Below are positions 27,501 through 39,500 of a stretch of 64,000 bases of DNA, piece after piece. The position numbers were made by a program, and so were the translations under genes. Origin of the DNA: Heterohyrax brucei. Taxonomy: Eukaryota > Chordata > Mammalia > Hyracoidea > Procaviidae. The notes beneath the pieces are model-generated. The model did no database searches and was not told the origin of the DNA. It was given only the letters and a program-made list of their open reading frames with translations. The DNA lies in contig CM053141.1 of NCBI GenBank assembly GCA_028571685.1, forward strand, positions 76,927,833-76,991,832. Reading direction: 5' to 3'. The stretch's first letter is position 1, and each line of letters opens with the position of its first letter.

Positions 27501-30500
27501 CTCTTCTGTTGTTTGTGGTTTGTTTTGACGGATTTTGAAATCTGTCTACATTGTATATTAAAACTTCCATTGCTGTTCTTTTTCTTGGATGAGCTTTATC
27601 ACTTTAGATTTGATATTTGATCTTCTATCCAGTTTGAGTTGGTTTTTGTAGAAGGTGTAAGATATGGATCTTGTTTCAATTTATTGCAGATGGGTATCCA
27701 ATTTTGCCAATACCATTTGTTGAAGAGATTTTTTTCCTCAGTTTAATGTCTTAGAGCCTTTGCTGAATATCAGCTGTTTGTAGGATGATGGTGTCATCTC
27801 TGGAGTCTCAGTTCTGTTCCATTAATCTATCTGTCTCTTTTTGTACCAGTACCAGGCTGTTTGGACTACTGCAGCAGTGTAATAGGTTCTAAAGTTGGGT
27901 AGTGAGAGGCTTCCCAGTGTGCTCTTCTTCTTCAGTAGTGCTTTACTTATTCAGGGCTTCTTCCCTTTCTAAACAAAGTTGGTGATTTATTTCTCCATCT
28001 CATTAAAAAATGTCGCTGGGATTCGTATTGTAATTGCATTACATAAGTAGATTGCTTTATGCAAAATAGACATTTTCACAATGTTAAGTCCTCCTATCCA
28101 TGAGCAGGGTAGGTTTCTCCATTTATATAAGTCTCTCTTAGTTTCTTGTAGCAAGGACTTCTAGTTCTCTTTATAAAGGTCTATTATTTCTCTGGTTAGA
28201 TTTATTCCTAAGTACTTTATCTTCTTATGGGCTATAGTAAATGGTATTGATTTGGTGATTTCTTTGTTAATAATCTTGTCGTTCGTATAAAGGAATTCTA
28301 CTGATTTACTTATGTTTATCTTGTATCCTAAGACTTTGCTGAACTGTTCTATCAGTTCGAATAGTTTACTTATGGATTCTTTAGGATTCTCTGTGTATGC
28401 ACTCATATCATCTGCAAATAGGGAGATTTTTTTTTTTCCTTCTTTGCTGATGCAGATGCCCTTTATTTCTTTGTCTTGTCTGATTGCTCTGGCTAGAACT
28501 TGTAGTATGATGTTGAACAGGAGAGATGAGAGTGGGCATCCTTGTCTAGTTCCTGTTCTCAGGGGAAACTGTTTCAGTCTCTCTCCATTCAGGATGTTGT
28601 AGGCATTTGGTTTTGTATAAATCACCCTTATTACATTGAGGAATTTCCTTCTATTCCTGTTTTGCTGAGAGTTTTTATTATGAATGGGTGTTTGACTTTA
28701 TCAAATGCCTTTTCTGCATCAATAGACAAAATCTTGTGATTTTTGTCTTTTGTGTTATTTATGTGGTTGATCACATTAATTGTTTTTCTGATGTTGAACC
28801 AGCCTTGCATCCCTGGTATGAATCCAACTTGGTTATGATGGATTATTTTTTTGACATGTTGTTGTATTCTATTGGCAAGAATTTTGTTGAAGATTTTTGC
28901 ATCTAGATTCATGAATGATACAAGTCTGTAGTTCTCCTTTTTCTTTGGGTTTTTCCCTGGTTTTGGTATCAGGGTTATGCTGGCTTCATAGAATGAATTT
29001 GGGAGTATTCCATCCTGTTCTATACTGTGCAACGGTCTCGGTAATATTGGAGATAACTCTTGTCTAAAATCCTGATAGAATTCTGCAATGAAGCCCTCTG
29101 GGCCTGGACTGTTTTTAGTTGGTAATTTTTTGATGGCTTTTTCAATCTCTTACTTTGTGATGAGTTTATTAAGTTGTTCTGCTTCACCTTGTGATAATTT
29201 CATAGTTGATATGAATCAAGGAATCTGTCCACTTCCTCTGGGTTTTGAAATTTGTTAGCATACAGTCTTTCATAGTATTCTGTTACGATATTTTTTATTT
29301 CTGTTGGGTCTGTTATGACAACTCACATCTCATTTCTTATTTGGGTTATTGGTTTCCTTTCCTGTTTTTCTTTATTTTAGCCAATGGTTTGCCAATTTTG
29401 TTGATCTTTTCCAAAAACCAGCTTTTGGTCTTTTCAATTTTTTCAATTGTTCTTCTATTCTCTAATTCATTTCGTTCTGCTCTTATCTTTGTGATGTTTT
29501 CTTCTGGTGCTTGAGGGGTTCCTCTGTTGTTCTTTCTCTACTTGTTCAAGCTGTAAGGTTAGTTCTTTGATTTGGTTTCTTTCTTCTTTCCAGATGTGTC
29601 CATTTATGGAGATAAACTGACCTCTGAGCACTGCTTTGGCTGTATCCCATAGGTTCTGGTAGGAAGTGTTTTCATTCTCATTGGAATCCATAATTATTTT
29701 TATTTCATCCTTGATTTCTTCTGTAACCCATGGGTTTTTGAACAAGATGTTGTTCAGTTTCCATGAGTTCGACTTTCTCTCTTTTGCTTGCTTTTGATTT
29801 TGACTTTTACAGCTTTATGATCTGAGAAGATGCTTTGCATTAATTCAGTGGTATGGATTTTGTTGAGAATCACTTTATGTCCTAACACATGGTCTTTTCT
29901 GGAGAATGCTACGTGTGCACTGGAGAAGAAGATGTAGTTGTCCACTGATGGATAGAAAGTTCTGTATATGGCGATAAGGTCTAGTTGGTTAATTGTGACA
30001 ATAAGGTCTTCTGTGTCTTTATTGAGCTTTTTTTCTAGATGATCTGTCCAATATTGACAGTGGAGTCTTGAAGTCTCCCAGTGTGATTGTGGAGTGATCT
30101 ATCTCATTTTTGAGTGTAGTCAGTGTTTCTTCAGTGTATTAAGATGCTCTAATATTAGATGCATAAATATTTAATATTGTTAAGTCCTGCTTGTGTCTTG
30201 AATCCTTCAGCAATAAATAGTGTCCATCCTTGTCCACGATGGTGGATTTAGCATTAAGATCTATTTTATCCAAGATTAGAATTGCCACACTTGCTCTTCT
30301 TTGTGTATTGCTGGCTTGATATATATTCTCCTACCCTAGTTTTCAGTTTCTCCATATCTTTAACTCTAAGGTGAGTTTCTTGTAAGCAACATATGGATGG
30401 GTCATATCTTCTGATCCAAGATGTCACTTTACTGGAGTGTTCAGCCCATTCATGTTCAATGTCATTATTGATAAGTATGTGTTCAGTGCTGACGCTGTGA

Positions 30501-33500
30501 TATGTTTATTTTTGTATTGATGTTTTCTCTGTTGTTCTTATTAATCTGTTTAGGAACATTCTTCTTTGTGAGTTGATTTTTCACCTTTTTCAGTGTTGGT
30601 TTTGTGGTTGTTGAGACTCCTGTATTACATTTCTTGATTTGATACGTTGCATCTTTATTGTGCTTTATGGCTGCCCCTACGATCCCCCTTAATAAACTAT
30701 GTATAAACCCAATTTCAGTTACTACCATTCTTATCAACTTCCTCCCCATCTGGAAGGACTATAATGACTATAGTACATCCCTCTTTTTAATATGATGACA
30801 TCATGTCATCACTGGATTATTTCTTTCAATATTTGATTGAGTTTAGAGCCTCCCCTAACTGAGTAGGATTCTGGGTGATGTGTCCTATAGTTGCTTATAA
30901 AATATAAAGTTAGTGATTTTGTTCTAAGCCAAGAGATTCTTCAGTATTTCTTGTAGCTTTGGTTTGGTTTTTACAAAGTCTCCGAGTTTCTGTTTATCTG
31001 GGAATGTCTTAATTTCATTTTCGTATTTGAAAGATAGTTTTGCAGTATATATAATACTTTTCTTTATAATTTTTATTTTTATTTAACATAACTGAGTGAA
31101 AATGTTCATTCACATATAAATTTACATGCCCCCCTATATGCAGCTTCCACTGCTCTCCCTGTCCGGTGACTGCACACTATTCCTCTCTGCTCCATACATG
31201 TCTCATCCTCCCAACAGTCTCCTTTTCCCTCCTCTCCATCCACTCCCCTTCCTCCAGCCGGAGGTCAGCAAGATGATATCCTATAGATGTATAGAACCAT
31301 AAAGTGCTTCCATTATATGGTTACTGTGCATTGCCAAGTCCAATCCATTCCTGTCCAAAGAGTGGACCTTTGTTATAATTTATGGGAAAGGGCAGTATCA
31401 GGGCAGGGGGCCATGCTCTCAGAGGAACCCCCAAACCGCTGGACCATCATTTGAGGTCTTTTAGTGGAGATCTCATGATGTACCTCTTTTTATTCTTGTG
31501 TTGCCAGTGAGGCTCCTCTCTGTGAGCTCCGTCGTGGCTATCACTGGTGGTGGCCGGGCACCATCCGGTTCTTCCGGTCCCAAGTCAATGTAGGCACCCA
31601 CTCTTGTGGGTCTCTCTGTCTTCTCGGTTGTCTTTACCGCATGCCATTTCGGCCCTCATTGAGCATCCGTTCCTGCTGAGTTGGGACCATTTTCTGTGTC
31701 CTCGGATGGCAGCTTGGCAGCTTTTAAAACCCCAGATGCCACTCACCAATGTGGGGTGCAGAGAGCTCTCTTAGCAAAACGCTAGTTGTGCCAATTGGCC
31801 TGGAATTCACCTAAGAGCATGGTCCCCCGCCCCCCACCCCAGCTACTCTATCCTTGCAGTATTGAGTTAAGATGGAACGAGTACTCAGGTTGTGCTGAAG
31901 TCCACTTAATGTTGTTCTTGTTTCTAATGTGTGCTGTCACCGCTTTCTCCCAACTAGATTTCTAGTAACTATCTAAACTAAACCCTCCCCACTCGCCCTC
32001 CCTTCCTCCCCTCCCTTGCAGCTGTCAAAGAGTCTTTTCTTCTATACACAAGTCTGTTTTTGAGATCTTATCGTAGAGGTCTCATACAGTATGTGTCCTT
32101 TTGTCACTGACTACTTTCGCTCAACATAATGTCTTCCAGTTGAAACCAGGTCATGAGATGTTTCCTGGAATCATCGTTATTCTTTATCATTGCGTAGTGC
32201 TCCATTGAGTATATGTACCATAGTTTACCTATCCATTCTTCTATTGTTGGGCATCTGGGTTGATTCCATCTTTTTGCTATTGTGGACTGTGCTGCAATAA
32301 ACATTCTTGTGCATGTGTCCATTGGTGTGAAAGGCCTTGATTCTGTAGGATATATTCTAAGTAGTGGAATTACTGGGTCAAATGGTATATCGATATCCAT
32401 TTTTTTAAGGAAGCGCCAGATTGCCTTCCAAAGAGGCTGGACCATTTTACAACCCCACCAACAGTGTGGGAGGGTTCCACTTTCTCCACAGCCTCTCCAG
32501 CATTTGTTGTTTTGTGTTTTCTGGATCATGGCCAATCTTGTTGGGGTGAGATGGTATCTCATTGTTGTCTTGATTTGAATTTCTTTAATAACTAAAGATC
32601 GTGAACATGTCCGCATGTGTTTTTTGGCTGCCTGGATCTCCTCTTTAGTGAAATGTCTGTCCATCTCCTTTGCCCTTCGCTTAATTGGATGGTTTATCTT
32701 CTTCTTATTGATATTTTGTAGTATCTTATAGATTATGGAGATCCGGTGTCGATCTGACATAGAGTTGCCAAATATTTTTTCCCACTCTGTGGGTGTTCTT
32801 TTAATTCTATTAATAAAGTCTTTGGATGAGCAAAAGTATTTGACTCTCAATAGTTCCCATTTATCTACTTTCTCTCCTGTTGATTGAGGTTTCTTTGACA
32901 GATTTTGGAGTCTGTCTTCATTGTGTATTAAAACTTCCATTGTTGTTCCTACCTTTTCTTGGATGAGCTTTATTGTTTTAGGCTTGATATTTAGGTCTTT
33001 TATCCAGTTGGAGTTGGTTTTTGTATAAGGTGTAAGATATAGTATATATAATTCTTGGTTGGAAGTTCTTCTCCTTCAAGGCTTTGAATGTGTCATGCCA
33101 CTGTCTCCGTGCCAGCATGGTTTCTGCTGAGAAATCTGATGAAAGCCTACAGGGTTTTCCTCTAAATGTTAGCTTTGCTTTGAGTCTTGCTGCCTTTAAG
33201 AGTTTCTGCTTATGTTTCATTTTGTTAAGCTTGACTATAATATGTCTTGGAGTCTTTCTTTTGAGATCTATATTGAGTGGCATTCGATATGTATCTTGGA
33301 CATCTATATTCTCTTGTTTCATAATTTCTGGAAAGTTTTCTGTCAGCAGCTCAGCAACATTACTTCCTGTGTTCTCAGGTGTCTCACCCAGTTCAGGAAG
33401 TCCGATTAATCGTAGATTGTTCCTCTTAATAGAGTCCCACTTGCTTCTTAATGCTTCTTCATTTTTCTTCTTTTTTTTCTGATTTCTCCTCATAGATGCT

Positions 33501-36500
33501 GGATTCAGTAGCTGTGTCTTCCAAATCAGAAAGTCTATTTTCCATTTGTTCCATTCTGTTTCCTTGTCTTTGAATTGAAGTTTCTATGTCTTTGATTTTG
33601 TTCTTGATCTGTTGGATTTCAGAGTACTGGTGTTCCATCAGATCGAATAGCTTGCTTAATTTTTCATTTTGCTGTGCTGCATTTTGTATAAGGTCTAGGA
33701 GGGCTCTATATATACTCCTTTTGACCTTTCGATAGTTTCAGAAAAGCTTCTTTGTCTGGGTAGTTCTGAGGTGCTTTCTTTTGGGGGCCTTCTGAAGCTA
33801 TGAGTGATTTCTTGGTTATGGTTTTCTCTAGAGTGTGTTGCTTTTGGGGCATCATGTGAGTCAATAGAGGCTCAGAGAGATGATATGAGGATGGACTGCA
33901 GTTCTTTCTGTAAGCCTCCTTAGAATGAGAGGTAAAAGATACCCGAAAACTTCCAATGTCAGTCAGGTATTCAGGTGTGTAGGTCCCTCTTCCCAGCTGG
34001 CAAAGTCAGAACCTCTGTGTCAAACCTCAGATGTTATAAACTAGCTCAAAATACAGAAAAGTTGCTGCCCTGCTGACCTCTGCTGTCAGGCTTCAGCTGT
34101 AGGCAACACTGTGTAGAATACTGCTTTTCTGCTGGAAAAGTGCTCTTCTCCGGGCATGAGCTGCCTCCCAGCCTAGGAATTTAGTCCAGCAGAGGCTTCT
34201 AAATGGTTATGTACGCCTCCCAGTGGAACAAGATAGTGTCCTGCACAAGCTGGCCACCTGGCTGGGACCAGGCTTCTGGTGGAAAGAGAGGCCAAAGGTG
34301 TTGAGTGCATAGAGTCCACAGCCTCTATTGCTAGGCCCAAGCCGTTGGCGACACTGTATAAAATACTGCTTTTCTACCAGAAAAGCACTGTCTCCCAGGC
34401 AGGCGCTGCCTCCCAGCCTAGGAACCAAGTATGGCTGGGGCCTCCATATGGGTACATCTGTCTCCCAGTGGATCCAAATGGTGTCACCACCTCAGTATTG
34501 CTAGTATTTGGTGGAGGCAGAAAGAGAGGCCAATGTTGCAGAGATGCACAGAGTCCAAAGCCAGGCTCTCAAAGTATGACAATTGTGCTTACCAGTCCCA
34601 CCAGCAGTGCATCTCAGATTAGCAGCTAGTCAAGTCCCAGCTCCTCCTACCAGCTAAGGCAGAGGGGAAAAAAAAATCAAAATGGTGAGTTACTGTCAGT
34701 CTGTGCAAGACCATGCTTGCTGAGAGTTGGGTCAGTGACAGAGAGGAGATTTTGTGTTCAGTGGTATCATGTCCAAATTAACAACCCTATGCCACGTCCT
34801 AGGGCTCTCTAGGTGTCCAGAAGGCTCCATTTAATTATCAACTCAGGGCTTGGTTTCTAGAGGGCTTTAGGGAGATGTGTGTTTGGTCTGCCATCTTGAC
34901 TCTACCCCCCTCTCTCAAGTCTATTTTTATATGCTTTTTGTGGATAAAGTCAGGGATTAGTTTCAGAGGAAGATTCAAACAGTTGACTGTCACATAGTGT
35001 AAGTCCACTGGTCCCTTGGATAAAGGACAGAATTCCCTTTTGAGGAAAGTGTCCTTATTTGTCAGAGAAAACGACTTGAGTTTCCTTTTGTATTCCAGTT
35101 GTTGGCATTGCCTAGTGGGTGCATGCTGGAGCTCCTAATACTATGTAAATAATGTTGTCTTCTGACTATCAAATTAGCAAAGTCCATAGACAATGGACAT
35201 GCGTGTGACAGTCTCTGGACATAAAGATAGAAGCAGCTGTTTAAGGATGTCTCACAGGGAAGAGTGGGGGACTTCCACAGAAGATATGGTCAAGAGGCTG
35301 TGCTGGAATGTCACAGTAATTTAGTCTGTGGAAACTTGGTTATTGGGTAGAAATTGTGAACAATAGGTAACACAACACGATAGTCATTTTCCAACTTTAG
35401 GATCACCTGAAGCTTGTTACACGTGAGGATTCCTGTACCCTAAATTCCAGTGGTTGTGTTTCAATAGGATTGAGATGAGTTCGTAGACATGGTCACTTAA
35501 CCAATATAAAAATAGTCGGCAATTAACTACTTGGTAATTGAATTAGAAGAATAGAAAATAATAGACTATAAGATGTCTTCCCCTTACCATTTGATTATTT
35601 CCTCCTATTTTTAATTGTGAAAGTATCTAGGGGAAAAAAGTGCTTGTATTCACAAATTCTGTGATGATTATCCCCTATTTGTAAGAAAAATGTTGAAATA
35701 TGTGAAAACTGTGTGTGTTTTTTTCCAGTGTTAAATTCAGTGACTAAATTTATAAACTGCTATTTAAATGTCATTCTCAGTTTTCAGAAGAAAATGCAAA
35801 TAAAATGAAGAAAATATATGGAGAATTTTGTAGTCATCACAAAGAAGCTGTCAGTCTCTTTAAAGAGCTCCAGCAGAACAAAAAGTTTCAGAATTTTATT
35901 AAGGTCAGTATCTTAAAACTGTGTTATAAATTGATAAGCCAACATGAGGAAATAGATCATGCTTGTGTGTTATAGGTTTTAGACAAGTTGCACATCTAGG
36001 TGCTCTTTTTCAGGCAAAGTAGAAGAAGGTGGTAAGTTTGTCGTAAAGATGGAAACTGTCTTTTCCTGTGTTCATAAAATATTTCTCCCAAGTCATTTCT
36101 TTTTTTATCTTGTATCTGCGCATTCATGTTTCCAAGCTTCAGAATGTATTTATAATATCATTGGAAACCATGTCATCCCTGACACATTATAAATCAAATG
36201 AACCAAAATAAAAGTAAAAATAGGATTGATTCTCCAAGTAATAGAGAACATATGGGGTGTTTGGAGGATGGTATTTAGCTTATATGGAGAGAAGACAGAT
36301 TTGTCGGTTTTTGTGTTTGCTTTTGAAACTGGGCTATGATTGGAGTATTTTTAAATCAGAAAGTTTCAGAGTTCTATGGAACTTCACACTGTCCAGTACC
36401 CTGATGTACAGTACTTTTTCATCAGCTCTGAAGAATGAACTCAACCATTCCAGTGTTAGGGAACTCCCTTATCTGATGATTATAAGCATCAGGAAATTCT

Positions 36501-39500
36501 TTCTTGTGTTAAGTTGAGAACTATTTCTTAATAACTTTTATCTCTGTTTCTGCATTTACCCTTGTGTGTGTGGAGCAGGGAGTCACAGGGAATAAACAGA
36601 GAAATACATAATACGGCGATTGGCCAGCAGGTACACTTAAAAAAAAATACTTATCACCAAGGAAAATTTCAAGAAGAGAAAGGCCATGCACCAGACTCTT
36701 ACCATTCACCCAGTTTCAGTGCAATAGCCATCACTTCATGGCCACCCTTTTTTTATGTTCTTCTTGTCCTACCCCTTTCCATCCCTGCTAGATTAGGTTG
36801 AAGGATATCCCAAAATGATATAATTTCATTTGTAAATATATCAGTGTACATCTCCAAACAGCACAGTCTCTTAAAAAAAATTGCATTGAAATTTCCATTA
36901 TCAAAGCTAAATAAATTAACAATAATTATTTAATATTGTCAGTATTCAGATTTCTGTGATCATTTCATAAAAATGTGTTGTTCAAATCAGAATCTGACCA
37001 AGAGGCACATATTTTATATGGTATTCATTAAATCTCTTTTAATCTGTTTTCCCACCCTTTTTATTTCCAATTTGAAGAAATTTGTCCTATAAAGTTTCTC
37101 ACAATCTGAAATTTTATCTAGTGCTTTAAGAATGTTACTTGATTCTCTTTCCTTTTTTTTTTTTATATACATGAGTACTGAAGATGTGAAAATTTAAGAA
37201 GTACTTTGAGACTTTTAGAAAAACGATTGCTTTGTTTAGAGGGAATTTTAAGTATGATGAATAATAAAAAATATGGAGGAAGATCTATTGGAGAAAAAAT
37301 AGTTAAATGAAAACTCATTCAAACTAACTTCAATTTTTTATTATTTTCAAAGCCTTTACTATTCATGAATCTTAGTCTTAGAAGTCTTGGAACTTGTTTT
37401 ACTTTTGGGATTAATTACAGATACATCAGAGAAAGGTAAACTTCCTGAATTTTTGGACAGCTGGAGTGTTGAAAATAATGACAGTGTATACAATTTAATG
37501 ACAATGAATCAGGTTTTAATTAATGACAATGCAGATATGTTTAGTCTGAATAGAAGAGTAACATAGCAGTTTCCTTGTATTATTAAATTCACACCTAAAA
37601 AGTAAATACAGGTAGAGTTTGTATATAAAAATGTGTATACATTTTTATAGCTCCGGAATAGTAACCTTTTGGCTCGACGCCGAGGAATTCCAGAGTGTAT
37701 TCTGCTGGTCACTCAGCGAATCACAAAATACCCTGTCTTGGTGGAACGGATACTGCAGTACACAAAGGGTAAGTGAAGACTTCTGGAACAAGCGTTTTCT
37801 CTTTCATTAATTTTAAACAGCTGCCTGTTAAACCAGTTGCCATTGATTCTGGATCCTGGCATGTGTGTTAAAGTAAAACTGTGTTCCATAGATTTTTCAG
37901 GGACTAATTGAAAAAAAAAGTTATTGTGATTAAGTGAAAGTTTATAATCCAAGTCAATTTTCCATGTAAAACCCTGAGTGCCTGCCTGTCTGCAACTGTT
38001 ATCTGCTCTCCTCACCCTGTGGCAGCATACTCCTCCTTTTCACTCTTCTGGTATCCTCTTAAGGAACACCTGTCCCCTCATCTCTATCCTCTCTAGAAAG
38101 AAACTAGTAGAACAGCCTTCTGTAAATGTGTATAACAATAAAGTACAGACACAATATGCTCACTCTGTGTCCCCTAGTCTAGTCCATTGTTAGTCTGAAG
38201 TGTTGACCTCAGTATTGGTTTCAGGTCTGGAGTAGCAGCAAGTCCAGGGGCTACGTTCCCAGGGGACCCTCTAGGTTGTTGAATCATCAAGTCTGGTGTT
38301 TTAATAAGAGTTCTTGATCTGGACACCTCTTTTTTGTGTATTACATCAGGGACTCTACATTGTGTCCCCTATCAGAGCTGTCATTGGTGGTGGCCAAGCA
38401 CCATACGGGACTAAAGTTTTTGGAAGTAAATCACCAGGACTTTCATCTGAGGTGCCTCTGGGTAAACTCAAGTCTCCAACCTTATAGGTAGTAACTGAGT
38501 GTGTTAACTAGCCAAAGAGTCAGAAAAAGCTGTAAATCCTTGTGGTCTCTGATTTCACTCAGTTTTTTGTTATGAGTAAGCTATGAAAGCCTTAGGATTT
38601 GGAGTAATTTTGAGAAATCATCTTGTACAATGTGACTTAGTCAATAGTTTGAATTCTACCAAGTAGTACGTGAATTCTACCAAGTAGCCTTCTTCACAAT
38701 TTGTCTCAGCCTTTCTTCTCTGTAATTCCTCTTATCCTGACCTTAGTACCTCCTCTTCTTGTTAACCTCACAGCAGTCTAGTGAAACAGACTCTACTGCT
38801 CCTCTCACCAGATGCCAAGCCCTGAATGATTAGATTGGGAAAGAATGTACACCTTCTTTTTGATCCTGTATGTTTTTGATCCTGTTAATTCATCAAGTTC
38901 CAAGGAGTCACATTTGACTCCCTTAAGAAGCCGTTAATGCATGGAGCTGGATGGTAAGCTCCTTGAGGGAGACAGTAGGCTTGTGCCTGTCTGGTTCCAG
39001 ACACATCTTCAATTCCCAGAGCAGTGGTTGATACAGAATAGGCTATCAGTAAATAAATATATGTTAGTACAATGGACAAATACATAAAACTGCCTATGCA
39101 GGCATAGTGTGGTGTTAACAAAAGCTTGGGGGTGAAATTGTGTAAACTTGGGTTGACATTGTATATACCACATGGCTTTGCCACTTGTTAGTTGGGTAGG
39201 TTGAGTAAATGAACCTACTTTTCTCATCAACAAAATGAGAATAATCCTGGTAATAATCCCTATCTTATGGAAATATGAAGATGAAATGAGATTGTCCCAG
39301 AAAGCATGGAGTGCAGAGCCTGGTATATGTAAATATGTGGGAACTGTTTTTATTACCATTATTCTGGTTAGCTAACTTAGAGATAGTTACAATGCTACTA
39401 AAGTGCCTATTCTAAAACAAACTCAACATCTTTTTTTTTTTTTAATTTTGGGGTCTAGGTAAATAGAAGAGCATAATTTGTTGTTTCATTCTTTCATCTG

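Larger units (their letters stand above)
31000..33700 (-). pseudogene. L1 ORF1 relic split by a nested L1
   Basis: Minus-strand 32978-33493 reads as ORF1 RNA-binding region ([39 protein letters not shown]). The ORF1 C-terminal end continues at about 31000-31055, on the far side of the 2 kb insert. Confidence 0.8.
25708..34910 (-). mobile_element. Near-complete L1 retrotransposon, antisense, carrying a nested L1
   Basis: Reverse-oriented L1. The 3' tail is the T-run near 25711, then 3' UTR to about 26730, ORF2 relic to about 30480, intergenic and ORF1 relic to about 33700 (interrupted by the nested L1), and a long 5' UTR ending at the reverse of a ggggtagagtcaagatgg-like start near 34905. Without the insert it is about 7.2 kb, close to full length for a mammalian L1. 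Both ORFs carry stops and frameshifts, so it is dead. I see no convincing flanking duplication. Confidence 0.85.

Noticed and set aside
28161-29032. Reverse transcriptase frames, considered as a retron or other defence-type RT
   Set aside because: Flanking ORF1, ORF2 C-terminus and 3' UTR blocks show that it is a mammalian L1 relic.
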